A stretch of 43,417 bases of DNA from Azospirillum sp. TSO35-2 (lineage in GTDB: Bacteria; Pseudomonadota; Alphaproteobacteria; Azospirillales; Azospirillaceae): positions 503,379 through 546,795 of the forward strand of contig NZ_LGRA01000022.1 of the NCBI RefSeq assembly GCF_003116095.1. Reading direction: 5' to 3'. The position numbers and the translations under genes were made by a program. A model generated the notes under the pieces. That model saw only the letters and a list, made by a program, of their open reading frames with translations. It searched no databases and had not been told where the DNA came from. Below are positions 17,033 to 26,031 of this stretch, piece by piece (position 1 is the first letter of the stretch; every line of letters starts with the position of its first letter).

Positions 17033-17058
17033 CGGGCCGGACAGAAGGGCGAACGAGC

Positions 17059-18768
<1,710 letters not shown>

Positions 18769-18777
18769 TGATAGGCT

Positions 18778-18927
18778 CCCTCTCCCGTCCCGGGAGAGGG
18801 AAGGGGCCCGCCGCGAAGCGGTGGGAAGGGTGAGGGGTGACCCAAGGATCAAGTCCCTGTTCGGATAGCCCCTCACCCTCCCCATGCTGTCGCATGGGGC
18901 CCCTCCCTCTCCCGGGGCGGGAGAGGG
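18778..18927. repeat. 150-bp composite palindromic element (REP/BIME-like), copy 1
   Basis: Each end is a perfect hairpin: CCCTCTCCCG-TCC-CGGGAGAGGG (18778-18800) and CCCTCTCCC-GGGGC-GGGAGAGGG (18905-18927). Inside, GGGTGAGGGG (18828-18837) and CCCCTCACCC (18869-18878) form an inverted pair around a 31-nt unique spacer. A smaller hairpin CCCATGCTGTCGCATGGG lies in the right arm. The same architecture recurs at 20304-20452. It fills the ureC-murI gap and may also act as a terminator or mRNA stabiliser. Confidence 0.75.
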
Positions 18928-18952
18928 CAACGGTTGCGAAGGCTCAAATCAG

Positions 18953-19804
18953 GTGATCGGTGTATTCGATTCAGGACATGGCGGGTTGACGGTGCTGCGG
19001 GCCCTGGTGGACGCGGCGCCCGACCGGCCCTTCGTCTATCTCGGCGACCACGCCGCCGCCCCCTACGGCCCGCGCAGCGAGGATGACATCTACCGGCTGA
19101 CCGTGGCCGGGATGGACCGGCTGTTCGCCCAGGGCTGCCGGCTGATCGTCATCGCCTGCAACACCGCCGCCGCGGTGGCGCTGCGGCGTCTGCAGCAGGA
19201 GTGGCTGCCCTCGGCCCACCCCGGCCGCAACGTGCTGGGCGTGCTGGTGCCGATGGTGGAGGCGATCACCCGCGTGCCGTGGATGATCGACACCGTGCCG
19301 CCGGACCATCTGGCGGAGCCCCGCACCGTCGGTATCTTCGCCACCGCGGCCACCGTCAACTCCGGCTCCTTCCCGCGCGAGATCGGCAAGCGGGCACCGT
19401 CGGTCCGCGTCGTCCAGCAGGCCTGCCCCGACCTCGTCCCCCTGATCGAGCGCGGCGCCCCCGATGCAGAGATCGAGCCGGCGGTGGCACGCTATGTCCG
19501 CGTGCTGCTCGACAAGCTGGGCCACCAGCCGCTGGACGCCGTGGTGCTGGGCTGCACCCATTACCCGCTGGTCCGCCACCTGTTCGCCCGGGCGCTGCCG
19601 CCGGGGGTGGAGGTGCTGGACCAGCCGACCCTGACCGCCCGCTCGCTCGACCAGTATCTGGACCGCCATCCCGAATACCAGCCCGGCTCAGCAAAGCAGG
19701 GGGCGGAGCGGGGTTTGCGCTTCTTCACCACCGGGGACGCGCCGCTGGTCAGCGAACTGGCCGGCCGCTTCTTCGGCCACCCGACCCCCTTCGAACGGCT
19801 TTAG
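18953..19804 (+). CDS. murI: Glutamate racemase
   Basis: Predicted 283 aa cofactor-independent racemase making D-glutamate for peptidoglycan. FDSGHGG (5-11) supplies the conserved Asp-Ser. The two catalytic cysteines are C69 (IACNTAAA) and C201 (LGCTHYPL); the PYGPRSEDDI segment (38-47) is also conserved. I take the GTG at 18953 as start, since VIGVFDSG matches where the family begins and GAAGG lies upstream; the ATG at 18884 lies inside the palindromic element. The gene sits within the urease operon, 3 bp before ureE, so it must be co-transcribed with ureEFG or share their control. Confidence 0.93.
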   Translation: MIGVFDSGHGGLTVLRALVDAAPDRPFVYLGDHAAAPYGPRSEDDIYRLTVAGMDRLFAQGCRLIVIACNTAAAVALRRLQQEWLPSAHPGRNVLGVLVPMVEAITRVPWMIDTVPPDHLAEPRTVGIFATAATVNSGSFPREIGKRAPSVRVVQQACPDLVPLIERGAPDAEIEPAVARYVRVLLDKLGHQPLDAVVLGCTHYPLVRHLFARALPPGVEVLDQPTLTARSLDQYLDRHPEYQPGSAKQGAERGLRFFTTGDAPLVSELAGRFFGHPTPFERL

Positions 19805-19807
19805 CTG

Positions 19808-20290
19808 ATGACCGACCCGACCCGCCGCGCCACCCGAGTCCACGCCCGCGGCCATTGGCCGGCCGAGCGCGCGGCCGGCACCGTGACGCTGGCCTTCGAC
19901 GACCGCTTCCGCCGCCGGATGGCGATGACCGACGATGCCGGCGGCGCCTTCCTGCTCGACCTGCCGCGCGCGGTGGCGCTGGACGACGGCGACGGGCTGG
20001 AACTGGTTGACGGCGGTATCCTGCGGGTGGTCGCCGCGGCGGAGGACCTGATGGAGGTGCGGGTGCCCGGCCCGGTGGAAGCCTTCGCCCGGGTGGCCTG
20101 GCACCTGGGCAACCGTCACCTGCCGGTGCAGATCGTCGGCGACACCATCCGGCTGCGGCGCGACCACGTCATCGAGGACATGCTGCGCGGGCTGGGCGCC
20201 GAGGTGCGCGACGTGCATGTGCCGTTCATGCCGGAAGGCGGCGCCTATGGCGGGCATTCGCATGGCGGTGGGCATGGGCACAGTCACTGA
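19808..20290 (+). CDS. ureE: Urease accessory protein UreE (nickel metallochaperone)
   Basis: Predicted 160 aa nickel carrier that delivers metal to the UreDFG-apourease complex. The N-terminal domain (RRATRVHARGHWPAERAAGTVTLAFDDRFRRR) and the C-terminal ferredoxin-like domain (FARVAWHLGNRHLPVQI, then LRRDHVIEDMLRGLGAEVRDVHVPFMPEGGAY) match the family; the RDHVIEDML His is the dimer-interface nickel ligand region. The tail GGHSHGGGHGHSH has five His residues, a nickel-storage tail seen in several UreE proteins. Begins 3 bp after the murI stop. Confidence 0.95.
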   Translation: MTDPTRRATRVHARGHWPAERAAGTVTLAFDDRFRRRMAMTDDAGGAFLLDLPRAVALDDGDGLELVDGGILRVVAAAEDLMEVRVPGPVEAFARVAWHLGNRHLPVQIVGDTIRLRRDHVIEDMLRGLGAEVRDVHVPFMPEGGAYGGHSHGGGHGHSH

Positions 20291-20303
20291 GGCGGATGTC
20301 CTT

Positions 20304-20452
20304 CCCTCTCCCGCCCCGGGAGAGGGAGGGGACCCGCCGGAGGCGGGGAGGGTGAGGGGCAATCCGCACATGGAGCCTCCTGATTCTCGATTCACCCCTC
20401 ACCCTTCCCATGCTGCGCATGGGCCCCTTCCCTCTCCCGGGGCGGGAGAGGG
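20304..20452. repeat. 149-bp composite palindromic element (REP/BIME-like), copy 2
   Basis: Same plan as copy 1: CCCTCTCCCG-CCC-CGGGAGAGGG (20304-20326); inner GGGTGAGGGG (20350-20359) and CCCCTCACCC (20395-20404) around a 35-nt spacer unrelated to that of copy 1; right hairpin CCCTCTCCC-GGGGC-GGGAGAGGG (20430-20452). Its final arm ends 4 nt before the ureF start codon and contains the only good Shine-Dalgarno. Confidence 0.75.
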
Positions 20453-20456
20453 AGGA

Positions 20457-21142
20457 GTGTCGATTCACGCCCTCACCCGCCTGCTGGCGTGGCTGTCGCC
20501 GTCCTTCCCGGTCGGCGGCTTCTCCTACAGCCATGGCATCGAGGCGGCGGTGGAGCAGGGGCTGGTGCGGGACCGCGCCACGCTGATCGTCTGGCTCGAC
20601 GGCATCCTGCGCCACGGCGCCGGGCGGACCGACGGCATGCAGTTCGCCGCCGTGCACCGCGCCGTGCGCGCCGGTGACGAGGCCGCCTTCGCCTGGGCGG
20701 TCGAGCGCGCCGACATCCTGCGCGCCTCCGCCGAAACCGCGCTGGAATCGCGGTCCCAGGGGCAGGCGTTCCTGCTGGCGATCCGCGCGGCGTGGCCGCT
20801 CGACGGTCTGCCGCGCTGGGACGCCGTCATCGCCGCCACCGGCCGCCCGCCGGCCTACGCGGTGGCGGTCGCGCTGGTGTCGGCGCTGATCGGCGTGGCG
20901 GAGGGGCCGGCGCTGGCCGCCTACCTGCACGCCTTCGCCGCCAACCTCGTCTCCGCCGGGGTGCGGCTGGTGCCGCTCGGCCAGACCGACGGGCAGCGGG
21001 CGCTGGCGGCGCTCGACGCGATCACCCACGCGGCGGCCGACGCGGCGCTGAACGCCCCCCTGGAGGATCTCGGCGGCCGGGCGATGGCCGTCGACTGGAC
21101 CTCGATGATCCACGAAACCCAATACACGAGGCTGTTCCGCTC

Positions 21143-21146
<4 letters not shown>
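20457..21146 (+). CDS. ureF: Urease accessory protein UreF
   Basis: Predicted 229 aa all-helical protein acting with UreD and UreG in nickel insertion. Family start HALTRLLAWLSPSFPVGGFSYSHGIE (the SPxFPVGxFxYSHG signature), then DGMQFAAVHRAV, AETALESRSQGQAFL and the C-terminal LGQTDGQRALAAL. The GTG at 20457 is the only start just ahead of the conserved block, with GAGGGAGG before it; upstream in-frame codons translate the palindromic element and are not credible. Its TGA overlaps the ureG ATG (ATGA), indicating coupling. Confidence 0.93.
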
Positions 21147-21787
<641 letters not shown>

Positions 21788-21876
21788 CCGCCGGCCTTCC
21801 GGCCCTGATCACGGAACCTCCGGCTTGACCGTGCTGTTCATGCAGCATGCGACGATCGACGCCGGAGGATGTCCCG

Positions 21877-22806
21877 ATGAAACGCCCGACGCTTGGCGCG
21901 GCCCTGTTCCTTGGCCTGCTGGGCTCCCTGTCCGTTGCCGCGCCCGCCCTGGCGGCCTCGACCCCATCCGCAGCCGCAACCCCCGCGCCCCCGGCGTCCG
22001 GTGACGGTTGCGCCCAAGGGCTCGACCGTCTGGGCCAGCAGGTCGCGGCGCTGGAGGCCGCCGGCCCCGGCACCCCGGCTCCCGTCACCCCGCAGGAAAT
22101 CGCCCAGCTCCGCGCCTTGCAGCAGGGGGCGCAGGGCGCCGCGCAGCAGGGCAACGCCCCGGCCTGCCAAGCCATCCTGGGCGAGGCGCTGGCGCTGCAG
22201 GATTCCATCGCCCACCCGCGGGCCATCGCCGCCGACGAGCTGGAGGACGCCAAGCTGCGCAGCCCGGACGGCGCCGATCTGGGCAGCGTCTCCGAGTTGA
22301 TCATCGACCCCAACAGCGGCCGCGTCGCCTACGCGGTGGTCGAGCTGGGCGGCTTCCTCGGCCTCGGCGAGAGCCATTTCCCGGTGCCGTGGGCGCTGTT
22401 CACCCCGTCGGGCGACGGCTATGTCCTGAACGTGCCGAAGGACAAGCTGACCAACGCGCCGCGCTTCAGCGAATCGAACCGGCCGAACATGAACGACCGG
22501 CAGTGGGCGATGGCCATCCACACCTACTACGGCGTTTCCCCCTACTGGACGCGCGACAGCGCGACGCTGGCCGCCATCGCCGGGGCGACGGGCGGCGGCA
22601 ACGACGCCGCGCAGCCGCTGCGCCAGGAGGTGCAGCGGCTGTCGCAGGAGGTGGCGCGTCTGAACCGGGAGCTGCAACAGGCGCGCGGCGCCGCCGGGTC
22701 GAGCGGGTCGCCTCCACCCGCCGGCACCGGCTCCGCAATCCCCGGCGGCGATTCGGGGAGCAATCCGGGGAACGCTGCCCCCCAACCGCCGGTTTCCCAG
22801 CAGTGA
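21877..22806 (+). CDS. Exported PRC-barrel domain protein
   Basis: Predicted 309 aa. Signal peptide (MKRPTLGAALFLGLLGSLSVAAPALA, cleavage after ALA), an Ala/Pro-rich linker, a helical segment with two Cys (DGCAQGLD and PACQAILG), then a PRC-barrel domain at about 125-200 (DELEDAKLRSPDGADLGSV, PNSGRVAYAVVELGG, HFPVPWALF). A coiled-coil stretch (LRQEVQRLSQEVARLNRELQQ) near 248-268 and a Gly/Pro/Ser tail follow. Probably periplasmic. Start chosen at 21877 because GGAGG lies 8 nt upstream. It is followed 20 bp later by the DUF2892 gene, so the pair may act together at the envelope. Function unknown. Confidence 0.85.
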   Translation: MKRPTLGAALFLGLLGSLSVAAPALAASTPSAAATPAPPASGDGCAQGLDRLGQQVAALEAAGPGTPAPVTPQEIAQLRALQQGAQGAAQQGNAPACQAILGEALALQDSIAHPRAIAADELEDAKLRSPDGADLGSVSELIIDPNSGRVAYAVVELGGFLGLGESHFPVPWALFTPSGDGYVLNVPKDKLTNAPRFSESNRPNMNDRQWAMAIHTYYGVSPYWTRDSATLAAIAGATGGGNDAAQPLRQEVQRLSQEVARLNRELQQARGAAGSSGSPPPAGTGSAIPGGDSGSNPGNAAPQPPVSQQ

Positions 22807-22826
22807 CCCGTTCCAGGAGGACCGAC

Positions 22827-23264
22827 ATGGCACTCTCGACCATCACAGACATCGCGCAACGCGGCGCCCGCAGCGTCGAGGACCGCATCCACGGTCCGGA
22901 TGGCGGCTACACCATCAACCTCGGCCACAACGAGCGGCTGGCGTCGCTGGCCGGCGGCGGGCTGCTGGCGGTCCTGGGCATGCGGCGGGCCGGATGGGGC
23001 GGTGCGGCGCTGGCGCTGACCGGCGGCGTCCTGGTGGCGCGCGGCCTGACCGGCTACTGCCCATTCACCTCGATGGTGGCCGGCTGGTCGCGCCGCGCCC
23101 GGGCGGCCATTCCGGCGCAGGACGTCGACGACGGGCAGAACCGGTTCTCCCGCCATCCCGGCGACATCTATGACCCCTGCGACGACAAGGAGATCGTCGA
23201 CGAGGCGTCGGAGGAGTCCTTCCCGGCCAGCGATCCGCCTTCTTTCACCCCCGGCGTGACCTGA
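22827..23264 (+). CDS. DUF2892-type inner-membrane protein with ESFPASDPP tail
   Basis: Predicted 145 aa. The middle (GHNERLASLAGGGLLAVLG, then WGGAALALTGGVLVARGLTGYCPF) gives two membrane helices and resembles the DUF2892/YgaP transmembrane family. The C-terminal hydrophilic part ends DEASEESFPASDPPSF, a tail motif found, from memory, on many unrelated proteobacterial proteins of unknown role. The ATG at 22827 has AGGAGG upstream. Follows the PRC-barrel gene, and a strong terminator comes right after, so these two genes form a transcription unit. Confidence 0.83.
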   Translation: MALSTITDIAQRGARSVEDRIHGPDGGYTINLGHNERLASLAGGGLLAVLGMRRAGWGGAALALTGGVLVARGLTGYCPFTSMVAGWSRRARAAIPAQDVDDGQNRFSRHPGDIYDPCDDKEIVDEASEESFPASDPPSFTPGVT

Positions 23265-23282
23265 TAACAGAAATGTCATCAA

Positions 23283-23319
23283 GAAACGGCCTTCCGCTCC
23301 ATCCGCGGCAGGCCGTTTT
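23283..23319 (+). terminator. Rho-independent terminator after the DUF2892 gene
   Basis: AAACGGCCT (23284-23292) pairs with AGGCCGTTT (23310-23318); inside, CCGC (23294-23297) pairs with GCGG (23305-23308) around a 7-nt loop. A TTTT run ends the stem. Lies 19 bp after the stop codon. Confidence 0.75.
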
Positions 23320-23429
23320 GATGTGGATCAATGAAGACGCCGCCAGAGGATTTTTTGCTTTTATTGGTCTTGCCCATGGGAATGCTGCGCGATGATTGAC
23401 AGGGCGGCCGGTTCTGCGCCTGGAACACG

Positions 23430-23458
23430 TTGCGCGCTTGTGGGAACTGGTTTATGGT
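23430..23458 (+). promoter_or_regulatory. Candidate promoter for fabI, with GTGCA-C-TGCAC palindrome at the start site
   Basis: TTGCGC (23430-23435), 17-bp spacer, TATGGT (23453-23458). The 11-bp palindrome GTGCACTGCAC (23457-23467) overlaps the expected transcription start, a position suitable for a repressor. 5' leader of about 84 nt. Confidence 0.4.
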
Positions 23459-23548
23459 GCACTGCACAAGGGGTGCCGTGCGCAACCACCGGCGGACGGC
23501 GCCGGCGCGGCCGCTCCTCCCGTCACCTTGACAGCAGGACTGTCCGCC

Positions 23549-24334
23549 ATGACCACGATCATTCCCGCCGCCGCGACGCTCGAAGGCAAGAAGGGCCTCG
23601 TCCTGGGCATCGCCAACGACCAGTCGATCGCCTGGGGCTGCGCCCGCGCCTTCCGCGCCATGGGCGCCGACCTCGCGGTCAGCTATCTGAACGAGAAGGC
23701 CAAGCGCTTCGTCGAGCCGCTGGCCCAGCAGCTCGAGGCCGAGATCTTCGAGCCGGTGGACGTCACCGGCGAAGGCGAGCTGAAGGCGATGTTCGAAAAG
23801 ATCGGCGAGAAGTGGGGCAAGCTCGACTTCGCCCTGCACAGCATCGCCTTCGCGCCGAAGGAGGACCTACACGGCCGCGTCGTCGACTGCTCGCGCGAAG
23901 GTTTCCAGCAGGCGATGGACGTGTCCTGCCATTCCTTCCTGCGCATGGCGCGCTACGCGGAGCCGCTGATGAAGGATGGCGGGTCGCTGTTCACCATGTC
24001 CTACTTCGGCGCCAACCGGGTCATCGACAATTACGGCGTGATGGGTCCGGTCAAGGCGGCGCTGGAGGCCAGCGTGCGCTATCTGGCGGCCGAGCTGGGG
24101 CCGAAGGGCATCCGCGTCCACGCCATTTCGCCGGGCCCGATCAAGACCCGCGCCGCCTCGGGCATCGCCCATTTCGACGAGCTGATGAACAAGGCGGCGG
24201 AACGCGCGCCGGAAGGCCGGCTGGTGACGATCGAGGAGGTCGGCTACACCACCGCCTTCCTCGCCACCGACGGCGCCAAGGGCATCACCGGCGACACCAC
24301 CTACGTCGATTGCGGCTATTCCATCGTCGGCTGA
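23549..24334 (+). CDS. fabI: Enoyl-[acyl-carrier-protein] reductase (NADH), FabI
   Basis: Predicted 261 aa SDR-type enzyme for the last step of fatty-acid elongation. Atypical FabI Rossmann motif GIANDQSIAWG (20-30); active site Y152 and Y162-x6-K169 (SYFG-NYGVMGPVK), matching E. coli Tyr146/Tyr156/Lys163 spacing. The segment HSIAFAP (97-103) has Ala100 where E. coli has Gly93. Substrate-loop SPGPIKTRAASGI is typical. The ATG at 23549 begins 20 residues before the cofactor motif. Single gene between two terminators. A FabI paralogue elsewhere cannot be excluded. Confidence 0.93.
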   Translation: MTTIIPAAATLEGKKGLVLGIANDQSIAWGCARAFRAMGADLAVSYLNEKAKRFVEPLAQQLEAEIFEPVDVTGEGELKAMFEKIGEKWGKLDFALHSIAFAPKEDLHGRVVDCSREGFQQAMDVSCHSFLRMARYAEPLMKDGGSLFTMSYFGANRVIDNYGVMGPVKAALEASVRYLAAELGPKGIRVHAISPGPIKTRAASGIAHFDELMNKAAERAPEGRLVTIEEVGYTTAFLATDGAKGITGDTTYVDCGYSIVG

Positions 24335-24356
24335 TTTCGGCGGTTCGTTGGTTTGG

Positions 24357-24386
24357 ACGGGCGGGTGCGGCGACGCGCCCGCCCGT
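24357..24386 (+). terminator. Rho-independent terminator after fabI
   Basis: ACGGGCGGG (24357-24365) pairs with CCCGCCCGT (24378-24386); the loop contains a further GCG/CGC pair. Followed by TTCGTTT. 22 bp after the fabI stop. Confidence 0.7.
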
Positions 24387-24557
24387 TTCGTTTGGACCTT
24401 CCCGTGCTGGTGGTCCATGCCGGGTGCGTCAAATTGCCGTGTGACGACGCCGGCTGTTTTGGCGACGTGGTAACACCAGTCATACTACCGTCGATTGGGG
24501 AGCCGGGACCAGCGCGGAACGTCGCCGGACCGTGGGAGGGAAGGAGGCCGGAAGGTC

Positions 24558-24968
24558 ATGGGCGCCATCACATGGCGACGGCAGTTGAGCGTCGGGCAGC
24601 CGGCCATCGACGAGGATCACAAGCACCTGATCGAGTATCTGAACGAACTCGACGCCGCGTTGGAAACACCGCGGTTCCAGCCGATCCGCGTCGCCAAGAT
24701 CCTGGTCAAGCTGCTGGAATACACCAAGGAGCATTTCGCCCGCGAAGAGCGGATCATGCAGATCGTGCATTATCCGAAGTTCGACGAGCACGTCGCCATG
24801 CACCGCGAGGCGGTGCGGAAGGTCAGCGAGCTGTCCTCCCGCTTCTCGACCGAACCGACCCACGAGAACGCCGAAAAGCTCTACAAATTCACTGCCGACT
24901 GGCTGGTCCGCCACATCATCCTGACCGACACCCAGCTGACCCCCTACGTCCGCGGCGTCTGGGCGTAA
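24558..24968 (+). CDS. Bacteriohemerythrin
   Basis: Predicted 136 aa single-domain hemerythrin, an O2-binding non-haem di-iron protein. All seven expected ligands can be placed: H21 (DEDHKHL), H59 and E63 (EHFAREE), H78 and H82 (DEHVAMH), H119 and D124 (RHIILTD). The ATG at 24558 starts right at the usual TW-x3-LSVG N-terminus, with GGAAGG just upstream; an earlier in-frame start at 24495 would add 21 residues. Stand-alone hemerythrins serve oxygen delivery, sensing or detoxification in microaerobic bacteria. Ends 10 bp from the convergent serB. Confidence 0.93.
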   Translation: MGAITWRRQLSVGQPAIDEDHKHLIEYLNELDAALETPRFQPIRVAKILVKLLEYTKEHFAREERIMQIVHYPKFDEHVAMHREAVRKVSELSSRFSTEPTHENAEKLYKFTADWLVRHIILTDTQLTPYVRGVWA

Positions 24969-24978
24969 GAACGCCCCG

Positions 24979-25872
24979 TCAGCCCACGAACTCCGACACC
25001 CGGTAGCCCTGGGCGTAGAGCAGCGCGGTCAGGTCGCCATGGTCCACCCGGGCGCGGGCTTCCGCCGCGACCACCGGCTTGGCGTGGTAGGCGATGCCCA
25101 GCCCGGCGGCGAGCAGCATCGGCAGGTCGTTGGCGCCGTCGCCGACCGCCATCGTCTCGGCCATCGGCACTCGGTGCTCGCCGGCGTAGGCCAGCAGGGC
25201 CTGGAGCTTGCTGTCCTTGTCGAGGATCGGCTCGGTCACGCTGCCGGTCATCACGCCGTCGAGGATCTCCAGGTCGTTGCCGCGGTCGTCGTCGAAGCCG
25301 ATCCAGGCGCGCACCCGGCCGGTGAAGCAGCGGAAGCCGCCCGACACCAGAACGCACACCGCGCCGTTGGCCCGCATGGTGCCGACCAGCTGGGCGGCGC
25401 CCGGCATCAGGGTGGCGCGCTGCCACACCTCGTCGATCACCGTCTCCTTCAGGCCCTTCAGCAGGGCGACGCGCTCGCGCACCGCGCCCTTGAAGTCGAT
25501 CTCGCCGTTCATGGCGCGGGTGGTGATCGCGGCGATGTGGTCCTTCAGCCCGACATAGTCGCCCAGCTCGTCCAGCATCTCCTGCTCGATGATCGTCGAT
25601 TCCATGTCGGCGACCAGCAGCCGCTTGCGCCGCGTCGCCGCCGGCTGGGCGATGACGTCCAGCGCCGCGTCCTTCAGGGCATGGCGGATCGCCGCCTCGG
25701 CTTGTTCGGGGGCGAGGTTGCCGAAGGGCAGGTCGCAGGCGGTGCCCGGCGCCAGCCAATCCGGCGCCCCGGCGTCGGCGCCCAGCCCGACCAGCGCCGC
25801 CTTGGCGGTCTGGACGGCGGCCTCGTCGAGCGTGGCGGTGCGGGGGGCGATCAGCGTGGCGACGGCGTTCAT
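24979..25872 (-). CDS. serB: Phosphoserine phosphatase
   Basis: Predicted 297 aa HAD-superfamily enzyme for the last step of serine synthesis. Motif I is VADMESTIIEQEMLDELGD with nucleophile D89; the second position is Glu91 rather than the usual Asp. Motif II Ser in VLVSGGF, motif III Lys in LDKDSKLQ, motif IV GDGANDLPML. The cap segment TTRAMNGEIDFKGAVRERVALLKGL is typical of SerB. The N-terminal ~80 residues form the extra domain of long SerB proteins. ATG at 25872 (MNAVATLIAPR) is the first credible start. Divergent from miaA. Confidence 0.93.
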   Translation of the reverse strand: MNAVATLIAPRTATLDEAAVQTAKAALVGLGADAGAPDWLAPGTACDLPFGNLAPEQAEAAIRHALKDAALDVIAQPAATRRKRLLVADMESTIIEQEMLDELGDYVGLKDHIAAITTRAMNGEIDFKGAVRERVALLKGLKETVIDEVWQRATLMPGAAQLVGTMRANGAVCVLVSGGFRCFTGRVRAWIGFDDDRGNDLEILDGVMTGSVTEPILDKDSKLQALLAYAGEHRVPMAETMAVGDGANDLPMLLAAGLGIAYHAKPVVAAEARARVDHGDLTALLYAQGYRVSEFVG

Positions 25873-26031
25873 CGGCGGGGTATCCCGAGGAAAAGAGGGC
25901 CTTTGCGCGCTGCCTAGCACAGGCGGGGAGCCGGGTCCAACGAAGCTTCGGCGTCCATGGCGCGATGGGGGTTGCAAAGCGAGGCGCGGCAAGGCCATGG
26001 ATGGGGTGGAACAGGGCAGGGGCGAGCGAGC

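Noticed and set aside
18884..18952. ATG-started longer form of murI
   Set aside because: It begins within the palindromic element and adds Gly/Pro/Ser-rich residues absent from the family; the GTG at 18953 fits better.
20217..20456. N-terminal extension of ureF back to an ATG inside ureE
   Set aside because: The extra residues would translate the palindromic repeat and the ureE tail; the UreF family starts just after the GTG at 20457.
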